In this document: positions 49,136 to 61,160 of the stretch, in pieces
Layout: the number at the start of each line of letters is the position of its first letter
Position numbering within the stretch: position 1 is the first letter of the stretch
Assembly (NCBI GenBank): GCA_947095535.1
Contig: OX352773.1
Location: 209,704,093-209,768,092, forward strand
DNA: 64,000 nucleotides
Source of the DNA: Poecilobothrus nobilitatus
Lineage: Eukaryota; Arthropoda; Insecta; Diptera; Dolichopodidae
Direction: 5' to 3'
Position numbers and translations under genes: made by a program
The notes under the pieces: model-generated
The model's database searches: none
What the model saw: the letters and a program-made list of their open reading frames with translations, nothing else
What the model was told of the DNA's origin: nothing

Positions 49136-49515
49136 TGAGGAAGAATACTGTCAACTCTTAGATACCCGTACGAACAGTTAGTAATTTCATAGCCTATCAC
49201 TTTGCTTATATTATTATTTAATTTTTTAGTATTTTCAAATAATTTGAAATCGGCGAGCTACCGAGAGCTACGGCGAGAAGTTTTGGTCGGAGCTCAACCA
49301 AAAAAAATAGGGAACCTACAAATTGTATTAATTTGAATATTTTGTATTAATTTCAAGACTCTAGCTTTCTTAATTTTTGAGTTATCTTGCTGACGGACAG
49401 TCGGACGGACAAAGCTTAATCCATACCTTTGAAGGTATATCTAGCTAGCTTATTTCGAGGTGTTACAAACGGAGGAGCAATTTTAATATACCCGATCCTT
49501 ATCGTACGGGTATAA
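49136..49515 (-). mobile_element. Internally deleted subfamily A Helentron, copy A5 (~380 bp)
   Basis: Both termini are present: GAGGAAGAATACTGTCAACTC with the subterminal GATACCCGTACGAA on the left, and ATCCTTATCGTACGGGTATAA on the right. More than 1 kb of the core is missing: similarity jumps from the AATAATTTG region near the 3' end to the AGCTCAACCAAAAAAAATAG region near the 5' end. The microsatellite is short and mutated (about 49393-49408). One arm of the 3' hairpin is deleted. Retained ends suggest it could once be mobilised like a miniature derivative. Confidence 0.82.
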
Positions 49516-51210
49516 AAATGTACTTTTTTAAGTTAACAATGCAAATAAAAATGGACAAAAAATTCATTAAGAATCATTCTTTACTATTTACTATTTACTC
49601 TTAAATTATTTTAATTTTATCCCTATTTCTAAGAAATTAAATTTTTAAGGTTATATGTTGAGTCAAGTCTTTCGATTATAATATTTGTAATTATTGCAGA
49701 TTTTATAGAATAAAAAATTGCAAATAATTTTAAAGTCAATTTTAAAAATATTCTATAAGTCAATTAACCAAGTATTATTTGATTAAAACTGATATATTAC
49801 AGCCGTATCTTAGTAACAAAAATAGCAATAACCAAATTGAAAAAGAATATGGTATATTTGTATAGTTATTTCTTCGTGCTCATGTTCAAATATATTCAAA
49901 AAATAAATTTCCTATACAAATACGGCATTTTACAAAAGTTGGCTTTTTTACTGGTAAGAAACTTTGGCCGGATTATTTAATAATTCTAGTAACTATTTTT
50001 ACTTAAATTTTTTGATACATTTACCGTAAAAACCTTATTTACTATAGATAGTTATTTTTGTTTATTTTAATGTTTTTTTTTTTAATCTTTTGAGGGAAGT
50101 GCGTTATCAGTTTTTAAATGTATCTCATAATTGATACATTAACTGTAATTTTTGACGTTTATCTTTTTTTTTTGTCATCTGTAAATTCGTAAACATGCAA
50201 ATACTGCAACTAAAAAGAATTGTGCCAACCCCAAAGAAATAAAAATTTATTCCAATTTTTTTGTTTAAAAAAAAGTTTTTTTTTATTTATAAAATTTATT
50301 TTTATTTCATTTTCTTGTTTTTGTGACTTTATTTTTGCCTATTGTGAATTAAATGCAAAATTGATCAACTTAATCTGGGGTATTTGTTTTTTATTTTACA
50401 TTGTTGTTGTATTTTTATTTTTTTTGCTCTGATTTATTTCCAAAAAGAACAAAAAGAAAGAAACATAATGCAGGGCATGTTTTTTTTCATTTTATTGCCA
50501 TTTTTGTTTTTTTTTTGTGTTGTTTAAAATTTTTTTTATTTCGTATATTTTCACTTTGTTATTTCTTGACATACGCTTTGATTTAATTTGTGGTGTCGCA
50601 TGACAAAATATGACAGGAAAGGATACAAGAATGGAAAAATAAATATGAATAAGGTGGGTGGAGGAATGAATTGATTTTACGTTTTATTTTATTTTTTATA
50701 AGTTTGAATATGCTTGTATATGCTTAGATGGAAATATGAGTATTTATGGTTTTATGGACCTGAATACACTAACGTAATATGTTGAAAATTTTGAACAAAA
50801 ATATACCAACTATATTAAAAAAACAAAATAAAAGCTAAAAGAAATGGAACGGGAGAAAGAAAGATAAAATAACCTAAAGGTAAAAGTTGGTGGAAGAGTT
50901 TGAATTGCTCAATATGAAATTTTAACGGAAAAACTATGGTTGATATCTTTCTTCAAAAAATTAAAAGAATTTTAAAACTTTCTGTTAAAAAGTAAACAGT
51001 ACCTTCGGAAAAAAAAATTTTTGTTTTATTCGTTCCTTAAACTGGATATTGTTTTATTATTTTTTTGAGTATTGATTATTTTTCTATTTCACCAGCCACA
51101 ATTGTCATCATAATAAATTTAGGTTCTGCTTTGAATCCAAAAACATCAAACGACAGTGCATTTCTAATACCAAAATTATAAAATTTTTTCAATTTAATAT
51201 TTAAATTTAC
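49516..51210. other. AT-rich DNA with no recognisable gene
   Basis: Homopolymer-rich. Two overlapping open frames (50220-50586) are Phe/Leu/Ile-rich and reflect T runs rather than membrane proteins. Confidence 0.6.
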
Positions 51211-51214
51211 TGTT

Positions 51215-51425
51215 ATTTTGCCATCTTAATATGTCAGTAACGGTCCTAGATAGAACCTTAAAATTTTGAGATAAGAAAGATCACTTAAAATATGCATAAG
51301 TTACCTCAAAACTTTTTTTTGTACCTCATCATGTCAAAAAGAAAAGTTTGTTATTTTTAGACATCTGAAAAGCTTCAATATTGTAATTTTGCATGGTTAT
51401 ACATAAATTTGAAATCAAATCAAAT
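51215..51425 (+). mobile_element. Very degraded Helentron-like core
   Basis: Order and spacing of CCTTAAAATTTTGAGATAAG, TTTTTTTTGTACCTCATC, TTATTTTTAGACATCTG and AGCTTCAATATTGTA echo the subfamily A core (ATTTTGACAG, TTTTTTGTATCACC, TATTTTTAAACACCTG, AGCTTCAACATTGTA). There are no ends. Confidence 0.4.
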
Positions 51426-53563
51426 GTTTTTTTTTTGGTCATATTTAACTGATCATATAAATATATAAACTCCTTTTATTTAGTTTTCTGTTTTAATTAA
51501 ATAAGACCATATTTTACCTTAAACTTTATTAAGCATATGCATATAAATTGTATTTTTCAATTTAAAACTTCAATAAACAGGAAAACAAAATACTTTTTAA
51601 AAGAAGAATTTTACTCCAACTTGCAACTATAATGATATATATACAAATATCTTTATGTACATCAGAGTTTTGTAATATATGTGAATAAAATTGAAGAAGT
51701 GATTTAATACCTTTCAGACATTATATACATATATGTATGTATATAATACATATTCATTTATTTTCTTTGACCAGATTATTTGGTTTAATTTTCACACATT
51801 CATGGATGAATTATTTTTTTTCCTAGACGTTACAACATACATATACGTTTAGTACAAAATGATTACATATTATAGGATATATTTGTATAGTTCGTATACA
51901 CCAATGTATATATGTAGGAGAAATTATTAAAAAATAAAAAAAAAACAAAAAGAAAAATAAAAAAAAAGAGAATTGTCAGAAAATACAAATGATATTAAAT
52001 AAAAAAAATATTTTTTTATTAAATCAATATTTAAAGTGAATTATTTTTTTCTTATTATTTTTTTCAAAATCAGAAATAAATTTAAAAAATTTATTTTTCT
52101 TGAAATAGTATAATAATATTGAGGCAAATATCTAAAAATCTTTTCATTTGTGATAATATGGTATACCTATATAAAATAATATAATGGATACGTTATAACA
52201 GTTGTAAAATTTTAATGGAAAAAAAAAATTTATTTGCATACTTCTAGGTGTCCTACTTAGAAGGAAAGTAAAAACTTTTTTGTTTAATCGTCTGAAATTA
52301 AGATCGAATTAGGTATTTCCTTTTATGAAATAATTTTGAAAATGTTTTTGATTATTTTTTTTATTGCCATTTCTATTTAACAGAAACATTTTCTTCCTTT
52401 AAAGTGGCTATCGTACAGTTTGGATAAAATTAATTCTTATTAGGTAAGCAAATTTTATCTGAATTGTACAATATATGATTGCGTTAATTTTTGACATAGT
52501 TGAAAAAAGAAATTTTCCTGTGCTTTTATTTAAAATCTACTGGTAGTTAGAAATTAAGAATAGTTTTTAATTTTTATTTATTTATATTCCAATTCATTTT
52601 TCTTTAGAAGTTTAATAATCGTGTTGCTTTTTTTATTTTGATTACAGGATTTGTGACTATTATTTTTATCTCCTTAAAAAACAAGCATTTGGTGAAAGAA
52701 GTATATATGATACGATAAATGTTGTGATAAGACCTTAATATAGCTTAAAGCAAATTATCTTAAAAATCAGAAACGTTAAACTAGAAAATAACAAAAAATT
52801 TATTAAATAATTGTTAATTTTAAAAGTAAAATATGTTAGAAGCGGATACTTTAATTGACACTAGAATTAAATTGTCCTGTTCACATTCACTCAATTACTC
52901 AAAATTTTGTGTTTTCAATTTTGATAAGAAAAATTTACATTTATTATAATAAACGATCGTATTATTTTTATTGGTTAAACAAGATCAGAGTTTAATCATT
53001 AGATACCCCTTTTAAAATATCCTTGAATTGTTAAAACCCATGTTGTTTGAAAAATAAATTCGACAACTCAACAAATTTCTAATTTTAGAATTAGCTTCAA
53101 GAATCGAAAACAAAAATCTATACATTTATTGTTCCAAATTTCTAAGATTTAATTTATGTTCGTATTTTGTACTAGTTTTAAAACAAGGAAATCGTTGAAA
53201 AAAAAAAACAACAAAATCATTCACTTACATATTTTTGGAAAATAAATTTTATTCGTGTTTTAGTTTTCTAAGAAAGAGTTGGTGTGTATGAATGCGAATA
53301 CCATTCCATTTTTATTTAAAAAAAAAATCATATTTTAGTTAAACCTGCGGGAAATTTCTTTTTTACTTGTTTTTTTTTTTTTTTTTGTTTAAAAAAAAAA
53401 AATAAGTTCATTCTAATAAAACAAAAATATAATAAAAAAATAAAACAACAAAAAATATTGTAAGAGACAGCGTTATAGAAGATTCATATAAGAATTATAC
53501 TTGAAGTGGTAAACAATAATCATAAAAACCATAAAGGGAAAACAAGAAAGTACAAAATTTCAT

Positions 53564-53565
<2 letters not shown>

Positions 53566-53598
<33 letters not shown>
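53566..53598. repeat. (TAA)11 microsatellite
   Basis: Eleven uninterrupted TAA units, so probably length-variable in the population. Confidence 0.93.
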
Positions 53599-53748
53599 GA
53601 AAAATATAATTTATATTCTTCATATGTATGCAATTTACATATGTATAAATATTATGTTGTTATTGTTTTTCTCCCCTCATAAATGTCATAAAATTGAATT
53701 TATGACTTCCATTTTATTTTTATTTTTACATAAATATTATATATTGTG

Positions 53749-53781
<33 letters not shown>

Positions 53782-53782
53782 T
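53749..53782. repeat. (TA)n microsatellite
   Basis: A nearly pure TA run interrupted once by ACA. Confidence 0.88.
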
Positions 53783-54189
53783 TGTTGTGAATATTCTTCA
53801 TAAAAAATATAAATTTGTTTATATATTTATATTAATATATGTATTTATTTATGTACGTACAACTGTATTTACTTATAATTTATATAATATGGAATGAATA
53901 TAATAAATATATATAAATACAAAACATAAGTGATATAAGAAAAATCCGTTTCAATTATTATAGTCTTCCCTTTAAAATAATGTATATCTATGCAAAGTAA
54001 ACAGTTAACGACTATAAGGAGCCGACTTTGAAATTTTTATTTAAATATTTCTTTATATATGATAAGTGAAAAAGTTTAATTTTCAATTAATCAAGACAAT
54101 CTACAATCTTATTTGAATATTTTATATTATCCTAATAATACTAATGAAAGAGTCCCTTAAAAGAAGTTTAAAAGAGAACTTACTTATTA

Positions 54190-54780
54190 AAAGAATACTC
54201 CGAATCGTTGGGATCCTCTAGCATAGCTGCAGTGCATGAAATCGAAAGATGTTAAGTGTGCTAACAATCTCAGTTTGGAAATACTTAGTGAAACTAAACC
54301 ACTTGGGAACATTAGTAAAGTACCCCCTAATGGGTACCTAGCCATCTTGGTATAGAAGGAATGAGGAAGCGAATTGGCTAGTAAAAGTAGGAGTTGCTTT
54401 ACAGTTCGCAAATCATTTTGTGGCATAGGTAAACACAAAATAAGAGAATAGAAGCACTAAAAAACGAAGAGGATAATTATAGAAGCAAACTATGGAGGGA
54501 TAAGTCTAGGTTCAGATAAGTCAAGCAGCTTTTTGGGAAACTATAACCTGAAAAGATATGAAAATATCATAGGATTCAGTAAAAATAAACTTTAAATTCT
54601 AATAATATTCCTGTCGGGACACTAAGGCCCCGGAACATGGTCTAAAAAAGGCCCACTTAAAATAAATTAGAATAGAGAATGATGGTACATACAGATTTTG
54701 TCAAGAATGGAATATCAGACTCCAGGACACATGCTCAAAAACTGCGTATCTTTACTCCGGGTAAGATATGTGTATCTGAT
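54190..54780 (+). pseudogene. Relic of a non-LTR retrotransposon: RNase H and C-terminal Cys/His motif
   Basis: Plus-strand pieces in shifting frames follow the order of the C-terminus of I/R1-type LINE ORF2. A DPLA segment with the RNase H aspartate (54212) is followed by a stop and by KSKDVKCANNLSLEILSE. Then comes WVPSHLGIEG (54331-54360), equal to the conserved WVPGHxGIxGN, and after a one-base slip NEEAN (54360-54374), where NExAD is usual. About 300 bp later YRFCQE (54690-54707) and EYQTPGHMLKNC (54710-54745) match the terminal CRxC...H...C motif, with the first Cys changed to Tyr. At least three frameshifts and several stops make it inactive. Endonuclease and reverse transcriptase are absent. 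An open frame on the opposite strand is a shadow. Confidence 0.78.
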
Positions 54781-57700
54781 CTCTATTATTAAAAATAAAG
54801 AATCGGCTATAAATATTATTCTCTTGAACATGCAAATTGGGGAATTGACATCACTAAATTTTGTCAAAACTAAGTTTTGAAATGTGTTTATATCAGATTT
54901 GATATCAGATTTTGTTTTTCTACCTTTTTTACGTAAAGCAAAATGGCAAATGCTCTACATATTAAAGAATAGAATCTTGAAAAATTGATAAAGTAATTAA
55001 AACTAATCTAAACTAAATGATTATTAAAATGTTCTAGTAACTAGTTAACTAGTTAACTAGTAACTTTAACTAAATAATTAAAATGTTCTTAAAAAAATTT
55101 CAGAAAGGTATAGAGTGAGATTTTGAGCTGCTTTTCAATGTTTTATTTTTACTTGGTAATTGAAATTAAATCTTATTCAAAAAATACATTTTGTTAGAGT
55201 GACAGTTAAACTGTCAGTTAGACTTCCATCTTTAAAGTAAAATTGAAAATTACCAAGAAATGAAGATGGTAATTGTAACAAAACGCGTATAAAATTATGG
55301 CTTGTTGTAATACATAAAGGATTAAGACATTTGCAAATTTTATGAATTTAAATCAACAAACGTAAAAAAAAATTGTAGAACGACAGCAAAACAATGCTAA
55401 AGATGTATATTCCATTGGGAAGTGGTACATTTTGCGATTTTTTTTTATATTTTTTGGTGTTTTAAGAGTAACGCGAAGTCAAAACAATAAATTTAAGTAA
55501 AAGAAAAAGAAGAACATTTGATATGTTTTCTCCTTGGAAATCATAATTTGAAAGAAAACAAATTGAAATTGCATTGTTTATTGTTTGCAGTCCAACATAT
55601 TACTTTTTTTTTTTTTTTAGAAAAGGGGTAAGGAATATTTCAATTTATATTAAAAAGGAAAGAGGTTCTAATGGGATATTTTATTAGTATTATTTATATA
55701 AATATTCTTTATGTTTTTAAAATGTTTATTCATCACAGAATTTTTATAGCACTTCAGAACTTTTTAAATTAATTTATATAAATTTAAAATTAAAATTGAG
55801 AATTTTTGTTTAGGTCTCAAATATCAGTCTTTAACCAATGGATTCTTAACATTATTGAATTTCTTTATTTATTTTATTTGATATCTTAATAATGTGAAAA
55901 AAAAATTCAATTTATTCAATTAATTTCAATTATTTCAACATTATTTTATTCTAAAAATAAAAAAATTTAAATAATGGTTAACCTTCACTTATTTCTGAAA
56001 TTGTCTTCCTTTTAGAAGAATTATATTTTTAATTCATTTTGATGAATTGAAAATGACTAAAATGGAAGAATTTGAATTATTCTGTTCTTCAAAAAAAAAA
56101 AAACAAATTCATCTTAGATACATATAAAATAATTTTTTTTTAAAAATAAAACAAAATTTTTTCATACTATAGATGTATTGGGATATTTAATCCTATAAGA
56201 ATGCAGGAGTTATTGACGGGATATTGTGACTTTTTTAGGGTATTTCGATTAGAAAAATTATGATCTATAAACCCTTTTCTGCTACTAACTGTGCAGAACA
56301 AGATAAAGAAGAGGCTGTAGTGATCAATGGAAAAATATCGAAAGTTACATGAATTTCAATTTTTATAACCTGTTAATAATATAAAACAAAAATTTTTTAT
56401 GTATCCAACATTATCAATTGCAAAAAATATGTATAGATTCTAATTTTGAGAATTTCATTGAAATAAGCTGTAATTTCTATAAAAATGTTTATATTATACT
56501 TAAATCAACGAAAAGTCATACAATTTAACGAAACTTCACAAACATTCATTGTAACGGTCTTTATATTATTTTATGTATTTATAGATCTTACTTAAGTCAT
56601 TTGTACGTTCACTATAATTAATGCTTAAGTTATAAAGTGGTCAAGGACAATCTTACAAAAATGAGATTATACAATCAAACACCAAATTATTAAAAAATTT
56701 TTAATAGTTCAGGTCTTTAAGATTAAATGGAAGGCCATTAAAAACTTTAACTAAAATAAATTATAGTTTTGATTATCTGGTGAATCTAGAAAAAAAATAT
56801 TCTTTATTTTTTCATGATATACCGTTTAATTCATGAAAATATTTACCGTTTTAATCTACAAATTCTACATATACTAATTTGTTATTTCGTTTTCAATCGA
56901 AAATTTACATATTTTAAAGAAATCATTTGAACCATTTTAGTTATTTTAGAAATCTTTAAATTTAAAAAATATATTTTGTTTTTTAAAAGTTTTTTTCTAA
57001 GAAAAAATTAAAAAAGAAAAAACACTTAAAAACCATTTTCTTAAAAAGTTTTTGTTTTTTTAAAGTTATAGAAAGTTAAATAATGAAATGCTCATTATTG
57101 ATGCAGGATGAATATAAAATCCTTCATCAAAGTAACTTTACTTAAACTTTTATTTTAAAGAATTTTGTAAATAGGATTTTGTACACCTTAGAGAATACCT
57201 GATTATTAATCAATCAAATACGAAAATGTTCCATGTTATGTAATTTTATCTTTCTTCTTTTAATGTTTAAAATTTTTTTAAAAAATTTAAGAAGATGTGT
57301 TTCATTTTTGTTCTTTATATATTTATGGTTATTTCTTTTTTCTGCTATAGATTTTTCTAAAGATTTGCTGTTGGAACGTGTCTCTTCGATTAAAAGTTCT
57401 TAGTTTTCCTCATTCTGAACACAACCATTAGTTACTCTTTATCCTTACAAAATGATCATTACATTTGCGTTGTCCTTTATTTTTAAGAGAAGCAGTTCTC
57501 TAAATATTTTTCTTTATAGTGTTTGTCTATATGCTTTATTTTATTTAAAAGGATATAATTGATAAAAACTCTTGACCACAATCGTAATTCTTTTGATTGC
57601 ATTTTTCACATCACAAAATGTCCTGAATACAGAAAAAGAAGAAAACATTGTTCTAGATAACAAATAGAACAGAAAGTTATAAATTCTCCTAATAAAATCG

Positions 57701-60655
57701 AGAGAAAAAAAAAATTAAATCATGCATAAATTGATAATCAAATCTTTATAAAAAAGACCTTGAATTAATTTTTTTTTTCATTTTAATTCAATTATGTGCA
57801 GTCAATTTTTTTTTTTTTTTTTTCATACAATTGAGAAAAAGGTCCTTTAATAAATTGATTTTATGGATAAGTGCCAAACACAAGTTTTTTTCTATTAAAT
57901 AAAAAAGAAAAGCATCGTTTCCATTATTTTTCTGACAACCTTGAAAGTTTTTGTTTTTAGTTTTTTAATAGGAAAATTTCAAATGCATTATTTTTTTTTT
58001 TATAGTTTATTCTTTTGAAATTTTCCTTGAAAAACCAATGCAATGCAAATATATATTTTGGTGCTTGTATAATAAAATTGAAGACAAATATAAGAAAATA
58101 AAATAGAAATATAATTCAAAAAATCACAAAAACAACAGGAAAGAATGGAGATGGAAAACAAGATAAAAACTGTAGATAAAACAATTTTCTTCTATATATA
58201 CTTATACATATATATAAAAAATCAATTTAATCATACATGGTCGAACAATATAAAAAGGAAGTTTGCAAGATGACGTCTAAATGTCTAGACAAAAAAAAAT
58301 TTAAAATCATTTTTTGTTTTACTGCTGGTAGATGCTTAAAAGCATGAAATCGAAGGCATTTTAGCGTAAAAATTCATATCTAGGATTTCAAATTTAAAAT
58401 ATGTATCTGTAAAAGTAATTTTTGTGCTATTCTATAGAAATTTTTCAATTGTTTTATAATAATGTCAAATATCTTAAAAAGGTATTATCAGAATTATCTC
58501 CAGTTTATACTACGAAAGTTTAAATAAAGTTTCAGTTGTAAATTTAGAAATTTTAATTGGTAGAATCGTAGTTTATGAACATGAGTAATAAAGTTGTCTT
58601 TCTCCTCTGTTTTATTAAAATTTAATAACCTAAGGGCTTAAAACATTTTTAACTCACGGAGAAGTTGTAACAAAAATATAAGTTATTTGAAGGATTTTTG
58701 AATGACATTTCATTTTGTCACTGTGTTTTAATTATAAACACAAATCTTCCTATATGTCCGTTAACTTTGATTTTATTTATTTTTGTTGGATTTTTTCAAC
58801 TTGCATTAAAACCCTTTATCCTCATTTGCTTTTATTTGATCTTAATTCAATTTCATTTTAATATTTGACCGCTACTATCTTTAATAGTGGGAGTCATCTA
58901 TAACATAATTTAAATATTTTGGTAAATTTTAAAATTAGATTGCAAGGAGGATTATTTTTTAACACATTTACTTCCTCTTAAAAAATACAACCTGTGCAGA
59001 ATTTGTATCAGCACCCACTTTGTTGAGAAATCAACTGCATATATATATAATATCTATAGGCTAAAAAGGTCTCTTTCCTACTTTTTTTTTTATATATATT
59101 CAGCAATTGAAATGATTGGGATAAGTACATATAGAAATATCTTTTTAAACTTTAAAGTATAGTGAACGTTTTGAGTGGTTTATGTGAATTCAATAGTCGA
59201 TAAATTCTCTACCAACTTGCATCATTTTCATCTGCAAATAATAACTGCAATATTACTTTTTTTCTAATTTAGTACAACTTTAACATATATCTTATAGATA
59301 CTCGACAATTTTTAAACTTTAATCGTTTTTATTGAAGTTGTTTTAGTGAATTACTGGTACCAAAGATAAAAAACCAAACAAAAAAAAAAAACAAAGTACT
59401 ATCGATTTTTCTTTGTAAATTCAACATCATTTCACACAATTTTTGAATTTTTAGTTTTTAGTTTTGGAATAAAAGAATTTAATGAAAAAAACCGGAAAAG
59501 TAGTTCAATGTAAGTTGAATCTTTTATAAGTACAATACAAAACGTTAAATTTAATTTTTTATTTTCTTTTATTTTTTTTGAAATTTTTTCGAAGAAATTT
59601 TCTTGTAATTTTCATTGTTAAATATGTATTTGATTTGAAAATTCTGTCAGGAGAAGAAGAAATGTATAAAATTTAAATTTAAAAAAATATAGAAAATCTG
59701 AAAACTCTTATATGGAAAAGTGTAATTTTTTTGATTTTTTATTTTTTCTCGGAAGACTGGATTATTAAAAAAAACTGACATAGAATAATTGAGCAGAAAT
59801 AATTCTTGTAATGCAGTTGTAATCATTTCTGAAAGAAAATGTTGTAAAGAAATATTCTAAACTGGGTTGAACTTTAATCATGATGGTGTTTACTCAAAGA
59901 TAAATTTCTTGAATGATTGAAGATATAAAAAAAAACGATAAATGTTTTAATATTATATTCTTGAATTCAAATTAAAGGAGATTTTCAAGTTTTTTAAATA
60001 GTTGAAGAATATGATTCTTTTCAATTGATATTATTTATCTACCATCTATACCAAATCAATCAGCGTGTCGATTAACTTAAATGGTCTACTTTAAAACTTT
60101 TTGCTTAAAGCTTTGACACAATTGGTAAGAATCTGGATTTATTTGATAGTTTCAAAAAATATTGTAAATGATTGTATAGTATGTAGTTGTTTTTTTTTTT
60201 TTTTAAATCGTATTAAAAATTAACGTTTATACTCTTATGAAAATATTTCTCTTTAATAAAGTTAACATCAGTTGGAAAATATTTGTAACTTTATATAGAA
60301 ATTAGAAATCAATGTTACTTCTAAAGAACATTTTTTTTAAACCACATATTATATAACCCTAAATTTTCATTAAAAACATTCATAGTAAGTTGGTTGATCC
60401 AATAATATCGAAACTGAAATAAATAAAAAACAATGTTACAACTTTACAAACAGTTGAATCTCTTATTATATAAAATTTATTACTTTTTTAATTTCTATAC
60501 CTTGAAATTAATAAATGAAAATTTGAATTAAAAAACTTCTCCTTAAAATTTACTACTTAAAGCTGTTAAAAATTTATATTCTCTGTATTTGTTCTGATTA
60601 TTAAAAAGTGAATTAATAAAAAAGAGATTCAATTAAAAATAATGTAGAGTTTTCT
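54781..60655. other. Long AT-rich stretch with no recognisable gene
   Basis: A 22-bp palindrome at 55040-55061 is the only defined structure. No open frame above 60 codons starts within it and no repeat family from elsewhere in the window recurs here as far as I can see. Confidence 0.6.
55040..55061. repeat. Perfect 22-bp palindrome of CTAGTTAA units
   Basis: ACTAGTTAACTAGTTAACTAG plus T is its own reverse complement. It also reads as a direct repeat of CTAGTTAA and is flanked on both sides by CTAGTAAC-like copies. It probably arose by slippage. Confidence 0.9.
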
Positions 60656-60666
60656 TATAATATGTA

Positions 60667-60852
60667 TTTTTTTTTTAATGCATTTCTCTGCCACATAAAT
60701 GTGGACAGGAAATTACACAGCCTTTCCTTTTCAGGCGTGGCTGTAAATGTCGTAAGGGGGAATTTACGACGTGTGTGGGATTCGAACCAATACTCCTTCG
60801 GTGTTTATAGCGTATTTTATACGCTCTTACCCACTAAGCCACCGAGGCCCCA
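60667..60852 (-). mobile_element. tRNA-derived SINE, copy 4 (best-preserved promoter)
   Basis: The minus strand begins GGGGCCTCGGTGGC. It has box A TGGCTTAGTGG (60831-60841) and a perfect box B GGTTCGAATCC (60778-60788); box B is the loop and flank of a T-arm. The body follows, with a CCACAT/ATGTGG hairpin (60691-60704), then AATGCATT and an A tail. Flanks TATAATATGTA (60656-60666) and TATAATATTTA (60853-60863) are a 10-of-11 target duplication. An open frame of 76 codons over it is incidental. Of the four copies this is the likeliest to keep Pol III promoter activity. Confidence 0.92.
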
Positions 60853-60919
60853 TATAATATTTAATGAAAAAAAAAATAAGTATATTATGTAACCTATAAT
60901 TAATATCATATCGTAATAT

Positions 60920-60941
60920 ATTTATTTATTTATTTATTTAT
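60920..60941. repeat. (TTTA)n microsatellite
   Basis: About five TTTA units downstream of SINE copy 4. Confidence 0.85.
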
Positions 60942-61029
60942 AAATGTGCCAGGTAGTTATAACTCCTGTTTCCTGGTAGGAATGTGGGGTGTACGAGATA
61001 TTATGTGATATATTAAGTATTTATATATT

Positions 61030-61160
61030 GCGATTTTTTTTTTTTATATTATAATTATTGTACCTAGCCGGGAATCGAACCAGAGACCGTCGTAATATAT
61101 AAGAATTATAAATAAAAATAAAATAATTCTTGTATAAGATAATAGATGGCGCACAAATAA
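61030..61160 (-). repeat. tRNA-like T-arm with A-rich tail: possible different SINE
   Basis: On the minus strand a perfect box B sits in TCTGGTTCGATTCCCGGC (61065-61083), resembling a tRNA T-arm with one mismatch and one wobble pair. It is followed by AATAATTATAATAT and a run of about 12 A (61030-61041). This layout suggests retroposition of a tRNA-derived unit. No box A is seen at the normal distance; instead there is an AAGAATTA/TATAATTCTT hairpin. It could be a 5'-damaged SINE or a chance T-arm. It is not a tRNA gene. Confidence 0.45.

Larger units (their letters stand above)
51430..54185. other. AT-rich DNA with microsatellites, no gene
   Basis: Contains (TAA)11 at 53566-53598 and a TA run at 53749-53782. 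No coding block or bounded element is visible. Confidence 0.6.

Noticed and set aside
50220..50586. Small membrane proteins suggested by hydrophobic open frames
   Set aside because: Phe/Leu/Ile richness follows from T-rich DNA. Two frames overlap with no initiation context, and the same pattern occurs across the window.
54187..54438. 83-codon minus-strand open frame
   Set aside because: The plus strand carries the RNase H relic with its WVPSHLGIEG motif. The minus frame is its shadow.
60778..60841. Possible tRNA gene (box A and box B at tRNA-like spacing)
   Set aside because: Four dispersed copies share a long non-tRNA body, an A tail and target duplications, and no acceptor stem pairs as in a tRNA. 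It is a SINE.
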